The notes beneath the pieces are model-generated. The model ran no database searches. It was not told the DNA's origin and was given only the letters and a program-made list of their open reading frames with translations. This document shows positions 44,788 through 56,232 of a stretch of 64,000 bases of DNA, piece by piece (the stretch's first letter is position 1; each line of letters starts with the position of its first letter). The stretch spans positions 206,231,096 to 206,295,095 of the forward strand of contig CM065802.1 in NCBI GenBank assembly GCA_033398695.1, in the 5' to 3' direction. This stretch comes from Orobanche coerulescens (taxonomy: Eukaryota > Streptophyta > Magnoliopsida > Lamiales > Orobanchaceae). A program made the translations under genes and the position numbers.

Positions 44788-47357
44788 AACAGTCTTCAAG
44801 CTTTTTAGGAATTCGCTGAAGAACTCAATCGTCTCTTCTGCAACATTCTCTTCAGCAATACATCCTTCTGGTTTATTTTTATTTCGCACGTGCCCCTTAA
44901 TAATCTTCATACACCTTTCGAATGGATACATCCACCGAAAGCATACTGGACCACATAATTTTACTTCCCTAGTAAGGTGAACAGTTAAATGCACCATAAC
45001 ATCAAAAAAGGATGGAGGAAAGTATTTCTCGAGCAGGCACAATGTCACACAGAGTTCTTCTTGTAACTTATAGATCTCCTACACTTTGATTTCTTTGCTA
45101 CATATTGATTTCTAAAAGAAACAAAACCTAATAATTGCATTTCTAGTGGGTTTCGGCATAATAGATCGTATGGCAATGGGCAAAAACTGTTGCATGAGCA
45201 TGTGATAGTCATGTGATTTTAGTCCGATAAGCTTCCTATCCTTTAGACTCACCGAATTAGAAAAATTAGAACAATACCCTTGTGGAACCCTTAAATTGTA
45301 TAATGATTCACAAAACTTGTCTTTTTCCTCTGTTGTTAATGTGTAACTTGCTACCGGAAGTGTGGTTATGTTCCCTTCTATCTTAGCTTGTAACTCTGGT
45401 CTCAACCCAAAATGTGCCAAATCTGATCGAGCCTCTAATCCATCTTTCGTCTTTCCGGTGACGTTTAACAATGTTCCGACTATACTCTCAGCCACATTCT
45501 TCTCGATATGCATAAAATCTATACAATGTTGGACACAATTATATCGCCAATACCTAAGACGTCGATACCATACATTATATTTCTTCCAATATGTGGTTTC
45601 TTTGTTTCCAACGTCTGAACAACCCACTTCTTTTGATGTTCTCCTCTTTCTTTTCATCTTCCCACCTCTTCCAGTCGAAGTTTGTTGGATGTCTGCTTCC
45701 TTATTCTCATCTCCCTTTCCCCATTTATTTATAATATACTTGACCTCGTTATATATTTCTTCCCCATTCATAGGTTCAGGAGCATGTCCGAACTCTTGTT
45801 CTCCATTGAAACCCTTCTTTTGACTTCTAAATGGATGATTATAGGGTAGATATCGTCTGTGGCCAGCATAACTCTGTTTCTTCGATTTAGGAAGTCTAAT
45901 ACGGTGTGTCTGTTTACCACACACTACACAACCTTGTATCCCCTGTAAGGACATCCACATAGTGTACCAAGTGCCGGGTAATCATTTATCGTCCATAACA
46001 CAACTGCACGTAGAGTAAACTTCTCTTGTGCAAATGCATCGTATGTTTCGACTCCAACTTCGAATAAGAGCTGCAGGTCATCAATCAAAGGTGCTAAGAA
46101 AACATCAATATCATTTCCTGGAGTTCCCGATATCAATAATGAAAGCATGATAAACTTTCTTTTCATACACAACCATGGTGGCAGGTTGTAAATGACAGTT
46201 AAAAGTGGCCATACACTATGATGCCTATTTCCACTATTCACGTTGACTCCGTCAACCGAAATGCCTAGCCGTAGATTTCTTGGATCGTTAGCAATTTCTG
46301 GATATCTGTCATCTATGGCAGCCCATGCGGGTGAATCTGCTGGGTGACGTAAAACACCGTCATTTATTCTACCGGTCGCATGCCATGTTAAATCTTGTGT
46401 TATGGTCTTTGATTGAAACAGTCGTTTCATACGTGGAATAATGGGAAAATACCACAATACTTTTGCAGGAATATTTTCGTAAATTTTCTTTTTTGCCTCA
46501 TCCATATTCCATCTTGATTTTCCGCAAGTGGGACATTGTTTCGCGTCTTTATACTCATTTCTGTAAAGAATGCAGTTGTTGATACATGCATGTCTCTTTG
46601 TATACCCTGAACCCATTGCTTTCATTGCTTTCTTGGCCTCATATGTACTATTTAACATTTCATTACCTTTAGGCAGCATCTTCTTTAACAAAACTAGTGT
46701 TTCAGTAAAACACTTATCTGAAACTCCAAACTTACTCTTCAAATTGAGGAGTTGTACAATTGCAGACAACTTTGTGAAGTCAGGACACCCTTCACAAAGT
46801 GGCTTCTCAGCATCCTCAATTAGTTTTTGAAATTTGTCAAGGTCCTCAGTGAAATTTTCTTCTGTAGCTTCAACCATCTCTACCGTTTCAGTAGCATCTG
46901 TTGGAATTCCTATTGTGAAATTCGTAGATGCAACAAAGTCTGTTGTGTGTATTGCATAGTTGTCTTCAAAAAGCACACGTTTCGGTGGGTCCTTTTTTTC
47001 TCCATGCTTAATCCAATTGGTATAGTTTTGATCTATTCCATATCTGAATAAGTGATGATCTACCTCCTCCACATGAAGAGAAATGTGGTTTAGACATCTG
47101 GTACACGGACATGGAATATTTATTTTTTCTCTAGTTTTTAGAGGGTCCATATTCCTTAAGATTTTCAAATTAAGGACCGCATAATCTATAAATGTTGCAA
47201 CTCCATCTATATAAGGCTTTTTGTGTCTATCAGTTACCATCCAAGACTTGTCTATCTGTTTGTCACAATAGTGAAAATTCAGACATGTATCTATAAGTAC
47301 TTTTAGAGATAAAAACAACTTGTCACATCGTTCAATACAAGTGGGACACATATACAT
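44788..47357 (-). pseudogene. CACTA TNP2-type transposase, 5' exon
   Basis: A long minus-strand coding region. Transposase-associated domain (DKSWM, CPCTRC, WIKHGE; residues about 36-120 of the 477-codon ORF), a CPTCGKSRW zinc motif (275-283), Transposase_21 (LRLGISVDGVNV, 362-373; PPWLCMKRKF; WTINDYPALGTL, 455-466), then CGKQTHRIRLP and DUF4218 (FPPSFFDVMVHL, WMYPFERCMK, GCIAEENVAEE). Broken by a frameshift at about 45925-45960 and TAG codons at 45109 and 45074-45078. The usual initiator Met before DKSWM is ATA (47253-47255). In intact elements this protein cuts the CACTA ends. B2 truncates it at 44787. Confidence 0.92.
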
Positions 47358-48530
47358 ATGTATAACTAATGTTTATAGATAAAACTATGCTATTGTTTGG
47401 TTATCAGAATGCTTTATATAATAGTTTATTGAAGCTTCAAATGTGTTATTTCCATAGTGTTTATCAATCACTCTTCAGGTTATTTATGAACAGAATAAAT
47501 GTGTCTCCTACCTTCTCGTGAAGACACATTGCTTATGTATGTACAAAATATGATCCCAAAACAATAAAACCTAAACTGATCAGCATTTGAAATGGCAATG
47601 CCACACCATAGTCTACAAAACCAAGCCGCATATTACACAGTAAAAAAGAACGGCACAAGAATGTCTATCCACTCTTATGTTATGTATGTATATATAACAT
47701 ATACATGTATATGATTATCTATACTTAAGCATTCAAGCCTAAAGCTTCACAATGGAGTAATTTCAACAAAAAAAAAAATGAAGTTCAATCAGAACAACAG
47801 GGCCAAGAAAATCTTTAACAAAAATAAGCATATTGCACTGACAATTGGTTGGTAGCAAACTGATAAACTAAACACGAATACAAATTTGCAGAAGTTGAAG
47901 ATAATTTTTTCACTCGCTCAGCTCAAAAACACTATACAGATAAAACACAAACACAATATAAACGATTAAATCATAGACACAAGGAAAGCTATAAGAGAAG
48001 ATTACCCCATCACATAATGATTTTAACAAAATATAATCAAAAACCAGGCATTAAGCATTGTAATGTATTCCAACTAAAAAGTTAATTTATTCAACACAAA
48101 ATATGTGAAGTAGAAATAGTCAGTAACTTAATCTATCATATTAATAGCAATATAATAGGATGCAACCAGTACTACAACATTACCGAAGGCAGTCCGTGAC
48201 ATCAAACATAATGGATTTTTTAAACCATATTCAACAAATAAAAATTGAAACTTTAAGTTACATACCTGACTCAGTCTCTAATCCAATTGTTAGAGTTAGA
48301 CTATACTGCGAGAGCCGGGGAAAGGCGAGGTTGGACGGCGGTAGGCAGCGACCAAGTCAAAGAATGGTTGCGCGAGCGCCGGAGAAGAAATTTTGATTCT
48401 TACAGCCGATTATTTTTTTATGCTGGTGGTGGTGGATGGTTGTTCGAAAAAGGGGGAAGATAAAAAAAAGTTGCCTGGTGAGAAAAATAGAGAAAAACGA
48501 AATAGTTCTAAAAAAACAAAAAAAAAAATA
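47358..48530. other. Non-coding stretch upstream of the CACTA gene
   Basis: AT-rich, no supported ORF. A GC-richer patch at about 48305-48390 could belong to a 5' UTR or promoter of the minus-strand transposase. No subterminal repeats recognised. Confidence 0.5.
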
Positions 48531-49100
48531 TTGCAACGCGCCTGGTGAGAATCGAACCAGGGACTTAGGGGAAATGTGATAGTGCCCCTGCCACCTTGTC
48601 CGGTAGTGGCATCCGCGATAAATTATGCACAAAAAATTGTTTTATATGTACCAATAGAGAAAAACAAAAAAAAATATTGCAACGCGCTGGTGAGAATCGA
48701 ACCAGGCACCTAGGGGAAATGTGATAGTGCCCCTGCCACCTTGTCCGGTAGTGGCATCTGCGACAAATCATGCACAAGAAATTATTTTATATGTACCAAT
48801 AGAGAAAAACGAAAAAAAATATTGCAACGCGCCTGGTGAGAATCGAACCAGGGACCTAGGGAAAATGTGATAGTGCTCCTGCCACCTTGTCCAGTAGTGG
48901 CATCCGCATTAAATCATGCACACGGAATTCTTTTATATGTACCAATAGAGAAAAACCAAAAAAAAAAATATATTGCAACGCGCCTGGTGAGAATCGAACC
49001 AGGCACCTAGGGGAAATGTGATAGAGCCCCTGCCACCTTGTCCGGTAGTGGCATCCGTGGTAAACCATGCACAAGAAATTCTTTTATATGTAACAATAGT
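48531..49100 (-). repeat. Tandem array 1: four tRNA-like units of about 146-151 bp
   Basis: Units start at 48531, 48677, 48822 and 48973. The minus strand of each has GGTTCGATTCTC, a B box, preceded by GCCACTACCGG and CAGGGGCACTATCAC. The T-stem does not pair properly, so these are not working tRNAs. Small ORFs reading MCMICRRCHYR are repeats of the unit. Confidence 0.8.
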
Positions 49101-49101
49101 T

Positions 49102-50352
49102 GATTTTTACGCTAGCTTTACTTCGTATTGGAAACAAGACTGTATATAACTTCAGTGTAAACTTACATAATAACAAATAAACTACTAATATAATTTGAAG
49201 GTCTCGGGTTCGAGTCCTCCACGACGCAACCTTTAAATTTATGTGATAATTTAATATAATAATAATTTGCTTTTAAAAAAATTAAAGAAAAAGGAAACTA
49301 CTAATAATTTGTCATATGTATAGCATAATCTTATATAAATGTTATTCGACAATAAAAAATAATGATTATATCAGTTAATCGGATCAACCTAGTCGATTTT
49401 CACGCTAGCTTTACTTCGTATTGGAATCAAGAATGAATATAACTTCAGTGTAAACTTACATAATAACAAATAAACTACTAATATAATTTGAAGGTCTCGG
49501 GTTCGAGTCCTCCACGACTCAACCTTTAAATTTATGTGATAATTTAATATAATAATAATAATTTGCTTTTAAAAAAAATAAAGAAAAAGGAAACTACTAA
49601 TAATTTGTCATATGTATAACATAATCTTATATAAATGTTATTCGACAATAAAAAATAATGATTATATCAGTTAATCGGATCAACCTAGTCGATTTTCACG
49701 CTAGCTTTACTTCGTATTGGAATCAAGAATGAATATAATTTCAATGTAAACTTACAAAATAACAAATAAACTACTAATATAATTTGAAGGTCTCGGGTTC
49801 GAGTCCTCCGCGACGCAACCTTTAAATTTATGTGATAATTTAATATAATAATAATTTGCTTTTAAATAAAATTAAAGAAAAAGGAAACTACTAATAATTT
49901 GTCATATGTATAGCATAATCTTATATAAATGTTCTTCAACAACAAAAAATTATGATTATATCAGTTAATCGGGTCAACCTAGTCGATTTTCACGCTAGCT
50001 TTACTTCGTATTGGAATCAAGAATGAATATAACTTCAGTGTAAACTTACATAATAACAAATAAACTACTAATATAAATTTAAGGTCTCGGGTTCGAGTCC
50101 TCCGCGATGCAACCTTTAAATTTATGTGATAATTTAATATAATAATAATTTGCTTTTAAAAAAAATTAAAGAAAAAGGAAACTACTAATAATTTGTCATA
50201 TGTATAGCATAATCTTATATAAATGTTCTTCGACAACAAAAAATAATGATTATATCAGTTAATCGGGTAAACCTAGTCGATTGTCACGCTAGCTTTACTT
50301 CGTATTGGAATAAAGAATGAATATAATTTCAATGTAAACTTACAAAATAACA
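49102..50352 (+). repeat. Tandem array 2: four and a fraction units of about 294 bp
   Basis: ACGCTAGCTTTACTTCG recurs at 49109, 49402, 49698, 49992 and 50286 (293, 296, 294, 294 bases). Each unit holds GGTCTCGGGTTCGAGTCCTC, a tRNA T-arm/B-box-like string, in AT-rich sequence. No A box found. The fifth copy stops near 50352, after which the sequence resembles 47946-47970. Confidence 0.85.
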
Positions 50353-50612
50353 AACACAAGCACAATATAAACGATTTGACCACCATTTTAAAACGATCAA
50401 TCAATGATGATCAATCAATTATTAAGTTCTCAATTTCAATTTACATAACTTCTACATTGAATAGTTGATCATCAATCATGTCTATCTATTTGACCACCAT
50501 TTTAAAATACGTTTGAATTAGTATTGCCACATTGTAACGGAACCGACGGTTCCGGCACGGACCGACCCCTAGTCAACGATTCCGATCCGGACCGTTGACC
50601 GCGGGCCGGATC
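50353..50612. other. Non-coding stretch left of element F
   Basis: Short repeats of ATCAATCAATGATGATC and, after 50535, CG-rich GAACCGACGGTTC-type sequence resembling hAT MITE interiors. No gene. The last five bases (50608-50612, GGATC) are F's presumed target duplication. Confidence 0.45.
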
Positions 50613-51369
50613 TGTAACACCCCCAATCCGCTCAGGGATATTACACGTCGTAGAACCTTTCCTCAAGGATCTACCAGGCTGGTAACAACAAACGAACAAC
50701 TCGACAATGCCTTTAAGGCTAAAATGACTCAGTAGACCAATTTGGTCTTTCAATAAATACATACAACTCAATTACAATACATGCTCACGCAGGGGTCGAA
50801 TACAACACACTCTCGTACAACGGGAAAAGAATACTGCAGTGGAAATAAAATACAACTAAACCAATACGACATCAACGGATCCTCGTGTGATTAGTATCGT
50901 TCATCTTTCATCATCCTCCGTGCCGACCCTGTGCTATGCTCCAAAACCTGAATGCAAAAATAGACATCCACCCCCCGAATACTCGGGGGTTAGCAAAACT
51001 CCACTGTTTTGCTAGTGCAAGTACAAGTGCAAAAATACGAGCCATACAATTCAAGTTCCAAAAATAACAATAACTAGGAATCTTCAAAGATTCAAATACA
51101 CGAAACGAATACTTCCCGAGGCAAGAGTTTGAGTAAAACTTTCCAAATTCGAAAGATCACAAATAACGAGAATGATTTGCAAAATGGTTTAAAATACCCT
51201 CGGGAGTTTTAATAGAAAACAATTTAGGATTATCAAATCCTTCTTTTTCCAAAATCAACAGGGTCACAGCCCAAAGGTTTTGTTTTCACACATAGAAAAC
51301 TGATAACAATTCACAGGGCCAGAGCCCAACATCACGTGTCCTCGACGGACATAAAATACACACGCACCC

Positions 51370-51801
51370 GTGAAGTTTCACTCGTGAATCCAGGGCGAAA
51401 CCATGGGACTCCCTCCGTGGCCCCGTCGAACCCTCCCGAGGTGAGCAAACACATTCACAAAACATACACACACACTCGTGAAGTTTTTACTCGTGAACCC
51501 AGAGTGAAGTCATAGATTCCCCCGAGGCCCCGTCGGACCATCCCAGGGTGATCAAAATACATTCACTAAACATACACACCAAGCTGTGAAGTTTTTACTC
51601 GTGAACCCAGAGTGAAGTCATAGATTCCCCCGAGACCCCGTCGGACTGTCCCAGGGTGAGCAAAATACATTCACTAAATATACACACCAAGCTGTGAAGT
51701 TTTTACTCGTGAACCCAGAGTGAAGTCATAGATTCCCCCGAGTCCCCATCGGACCATCCCAGGGTGAGCAAAATACATTCACTAAACATACACGCACAGG
51801 C
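51370..51801 (-). repeat. 108-bp minisatellite in F LTR, 4 copies
   Basis: GTGAAGTTT recurs at 51370, 51478, 51586 and 51694, exactly 108 bases each time. The unit contains GGCCCCGTCGGACCATCCC. The same array is in the 5' LTR (about 56990-57422). Confidence 0.92.
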
Positions 51802-52798
51802 ATCGCCTAGGACCAGGACGCCACCATGAATCCCACCCGAGGCCTCTAAGGACCCTCCCGAGCTGGCTAGCGAAACAATCAAGCACAAATAATATATCAC
51901 ACCAAGGATATCCAAAACAACTCAACAAGAGGCATCAAACACCTAACAAAACTACACGTCCAACCATAATGCATCGAAAGGAGATAATATATGTATACAC
52001 GCATTATCAAGCGCAACATCAACACCAAACATATCCGTAAGACTCACGTACTCGTTGACGAAACACACTAAACACAAAACACACACGATTTTGAAAAAGG
52101 GCCTTTAACGAGGCTAGTCGATTCTTTTGAAAACTCATTTCAAACAAATAAACAAACACGCCAAGACGATCACCAATTATCGTATCCACAAAACAAGAAT
52201 AGTATGGACAAGGTACTTGCCTCGAAATTGGCACGCAAGTATTCCGACGAACACGGCTCAACCGGAAAGCTTCGAAACGCCCGATGCTTTCGAAAAGGAA
52301 AACGACAACGAACAAAAGGGTTCGACGTGGTTTCTTCGCAAGAAACTCGACCCTAACAACATATAATTAATAAATCAATGATCATACGATGAGGAATAAT
52401 CATAGAACGCCCGAAAACCTCTCTAAGACATTTTACCGGACACCTTCAAGGTGTCGGTCAAGAACTCGACCCAAACAACGAATCGATACGATCCAACCAT
52501 GGAATAATAAAGGAAATGATATAATATATCTAAATAATCATCAATCCATCATAATACTAAGTTAAATCGGATTAAACGGATGAAAACAACCAAAACACCC
52601 AAATTCCCCAAAACTAGATTTCTAGGAAATCTGACCTGATTCGGTAGATCGGAGGATGTTATAGGACGGATGATTGATGATATGAACCTCAACACTTCAT
52701 GGATTCATTGTCCAACATCTCTAGATGATTCACACACCCACATCCGCGTACGGGAAGAAAAAGAATGAGAAATGGCTGAAGGAAAACGCTGCTGTGCC

Positions 52799-52940
52799 TT
52801 AAATAAGCCGATCGGCCACGTTACGACGAATCGCCACGGCTTACGACGAATCGCCATGGCGAACTCACCGCACTGAAATGCTTAAGCGCGTTACGCACGG
52901 CCAGGGCCTTACGACGAATCGCCTTACGACGAATCGCCGA
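52799..52940 (-). promoter_or_regulatory. F 3' LTR U3 block: TTACGACGAATCGCC repeats plus TATA-like box
   Basis: Four copies of TTACGACGAATCGCC immediately upstream, in element orientation, of TTATTTAA (52799-52806). Same position as the palindrome blocks in other LTRs but a third, unrelated motif. Promoter role is inferred. Confidence 0.5.
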
Positions 52941-53500
52941 TCACTACCGCACGTTACTCGGCAGTGGTCGCTCGCCTCAAAGATGCCCGCCATGACTCGC
53001 CGACCAACTCCGACGGCCCGAACGACCCCGAAACCCGAACCTGAGTACGAATCTAAAATACGGTTACGAAGTACTCGCAAAGACGAATCCGAGCACTAAG
53101 AGAACACACGATTCCGACCACCCGAAGGCTCGAAATTCGACAACGGAAAGTAATTACCCCAAACTTTGGGAAATTACGAAAATGGCCCAAAACGCCCGAA
53201 AATCACGATACGTGATCGAAACACCAAGCCAAAGCTCGCAACATGAATAATAACATTAAATGAACTTACGAGAAAGTCGAAACAACAGTTTCGGACGAGA
53301 TTCGCAAGAATCGAACTCAAGTGCGGAAAAACCGCTAAAAAGCACGGAACTCAACAAAACGACACCGAAACGAACTCGGATGACAAAAAGTGCAGAATTA
53401 ATCATTCTCATAATGACGAAACGGTCATGAGCGAGTCGTCAAAACGGACTTCCGCCGAAAAAAAAAGAAATTACCGGAAATCGAAATTACGGGTATTACA

Positions 53501-56232
53501 TTCTACCCTCCTTAAAACAAGTTTCGTCCCGAAACTTAAAACAAGTAGGGAGTGGAAATATACCACCAGGAATATTTCAATGAGATGCACAAGAATGCGT
53601 AACTAACGCCCAACGGTGAAACTTTACGAGCAACACAAAGGAATATACGGCGTGAAAACACGCTCCACGACGACCAACACAACGTCGCCGTTAGGGATAT
53701 AATAGAACCAACAAGTGACAAGCGTCATCAAATGGATAATACAATCAAGTCAATTATCCGAACAATCACAAAACACAACGAATGAAAATCAATACGATTG
53801 ACCAACCCAACGGTACATCAATCAAAACGCGAGCCAATCGCTGAACAAATACGGAATTCCACCGCTCAAGGGTTGGAAGATCGAAAACGAGACTAATTTC
53901 CCGAACTTAAGGGAATTAGGAAGGAGCCTGAACGCTCAACAATCACGAAACGAGAACAAAAACCGAACAAACAAACGATCGAGACAACAAAAATCGAACA
54001 ATCATGTCCGAAATACGAAGGATAATAAAATTCAAACAACAACTCCAAAGTTCACATCTCGACTCGAGACAATATATGATCCGGTGAAAACATCAGGATG
54101 TGCATTCATATAAGATCCACAGGAAAGGGAATAGCAATAGAAAAGTCACAACGACAAATGAGTTATTCCGAAATAATACCACACTCGTCCGATCAACAAA
54201 AGCAAGGGGCAGGACAAGCTCAGAAATGTCAACGAACATAAACGAGTCGACAGAGTCGAAAACACAAGAGTTCCAAATCCGATCCACTTCGAATAAAAGA
54301 ACTAATAAAACCAGATGATGTCACTTTCGAACAAGGTTCACAAGAATCGAACCGAACTCGAAAAAGTCACAGCGATAACCAGATCGACCCACAACAAGAT
54401 CACAGTTTGTTCGAACGATGAAACCGGAATACAGAACAAGTTCAGAAAGTATCAACGAACATGAGCGAGCCGATAGAATTGAGAAAGAGAAAATGCAGGA
54501 GCCAAAAATAATACGGGTATTACATTCGACCTCTTCTAAAAGAAGTGTCGTTCCCGAAACTCACAACACGAAATCAAGGTGACAACACAACAAGCAACTG
54601 ACAGAAACATCTTTCAAAGGCCTCTCACAGCCGATTCCGATGATCAAGCGCGAACTCCGACAGCCTCGTGAGCCACCCGCAAAATCAATTCGTGTCCCTC
54701 GAGTCCACACTTGAAATGTGTTACCGACGAGAAGGACAATTTACACGTGCATGCCCCGGCACATCACGGTTGAAACGTCTCGGCTCGGCATACCGAAAAT
54801 ACAGATGCTAGATACAATGGAACTAACACCGCAAAACAACATACCGGAGATGCCAACTAAGCATAACATATCAACGCATACAAAAATCACAACAACAACG
54901 GCATCGTTCGACGATTACAACATCCCGAACGATAGCCAGCACACAATCACAAACATCATAAAACAATCACCCATGTGTATAACGCACAAAAATACAAGCT
55001 TTAACAACTCACACTAGTGCGACAACACGCAAATCACCACGAGGCGATAAACAGCAAAGACCAGTTCACACCTCTCACAGAGGGCTAACAAAACATGTGC
55101 GTGGCGAACGACTCAACGTTCGCACCACCAATTCAATCACAATTCGGAGGGCTAACACCCTAACAACAATACCAACATCATACACACCTTCTCTGACCAC
55201 AAGCACGAAATGATGGGTTTTAAAAACGAAAACCACCTCTTGAAAATAATTTAGAAAAACACCGGTTGATCTTGAGTATCACCTTTCAAAAAAAGTACAA
55301 ACATGAAATATCGTTATCGAGACTTTGGAAAACCATTTCGCATTTGATAAAAATGAGGACACTTTCTTTTCGTGAAAAACTTTCAAAATATTCGACCCTT
55401 GGGTCTAAGCAACTGCATTTGAAAATATTTCAAAATATTTTTGGTCCTCAACCGGAAAATTTTTGAAATGTATTGCGGCATTAGAAAACACCTTGAAAAC
55501 ACCGCAAGAAAATAATTCGTTTTAAAAGTACGTCTCGAATTTTAATTTTCTAAGATACTCAAGGTTTTCAAAAATAATGCAATGGGCTAGAATGCCCAAA
55601 AAGTTTAGGTACTTACACGGAACATTATAGCGCCGTGTGTCCCGCGCCGGAACCCACCAGGCTAAAAACCATTTACAAAAAAAACGCCAAAAAGGCCGAT
55701 GACGATAATATTTCAAAAACTCACAGAAGCCATTTAGAAAATAATAAATACCGTCATAAGAATTTTGCCAAAACGATCAAGGCCATAATGCCAAAAACTC
55801 AATTAAGGGAATCGGTTTTCGAAATAAAACTCAGTCGGTAAAATACCGAAAGTCATTACAAAAGAACTCACGCAGCGGATAAAAGAAATACAGTTCAACA
55901 TGCACCGTCCAGCAACAATACTCCTCATATGAACGAAATATGAGAGTCAAATAACCACATATCAAGAAATCAAAATCCATAAGAGGATTCCGTCACTTAA
56001 CAAATAATCATAAAAATAGCTCGTGTCACACGAAGCACAACACAAAGAAGGGAGACTTACAGCCACAGGTCGCACGAAGATGATGATCGCCCCACGATAC
56101 TAATCACGACTAACAAACTCAGACGACGCGTCGCGACACGACTCAGTCAGACAAAATCCGACGAGACAAAACTCAACAGACAACACTGACCCGACAGCCT
56201 AGGTTTCCACAACCTAATCTCCGATACCATTC
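53501..56232 (-). other. Element F internal region (non-coding)
   Basis: Polypurine tract TTTTAAGGAGGGTAGAA (53501-53517) with hairpin; second LTR-start/polypurine junction at 54524; a segment at about 55615-55900 matching the 3' end of the R1-type LTR, including its GGAACCCACCAGGC stem; donor GTAAGTCTCC on the minus strand near 56060; primer site TGGTATCGGAGA at 56218-56229. No recognisable protein. Confidence 0.75.

Larger units (their letters stand above)
30410..50612 (-). mobile_element. Remains of a CACTA (En/Spm) transposon interrupted by B2
   Basis: Minus-strand coding remains of a TNP2-type transposase at 44788-47357 and 32268-34148, in the domain order known for plant CACTA elements: transposase-associated domain, Transposase_21, DUF4218, DUF4216. 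B2 splits the gene. I could not find CACTA/TAGTG termini: on the left element B abuts it, and the right limit is unclear, so the outer coordinates are only the flanking LTR edges. It is a pseudogene-bearing copy. Confidence 0.75.
50613..53500 (-). repeat. Element F 3' LTR
   Basis: 2888 bp. Terminal hairpin GTAGAACCTT / AAGGATCTAC (50650-50674); double hairpin at 50972-51014; acceptor TTTTTGCATTCAG at 50948; possible donor AATCAG|GTCAGA at 52635; minus-strand TTATTTAA (52799-52806) with four TTACGACGAATCGCC copies upstream of it (52816-52940). Confidence 0.9.

Noticed and set aside
45362..45823. 153-codon plus-strand ORF
   Set aside because: Exact antisense shadow of the TNP2 coding region.
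49195..49225. tRNA gene suggested by GGGTTCGAGTCC
   Set aside because: Only the T-arm-like string is present; no A box or acceptor stem, and the string repeats in AT-rich satellite units.
48531..50352. Regular direct repeats that look like a CRISPR array
   Set aside because: Units are 146-296 bp and similar over their whole length, with no unique spacers, in a plant nuclear context.
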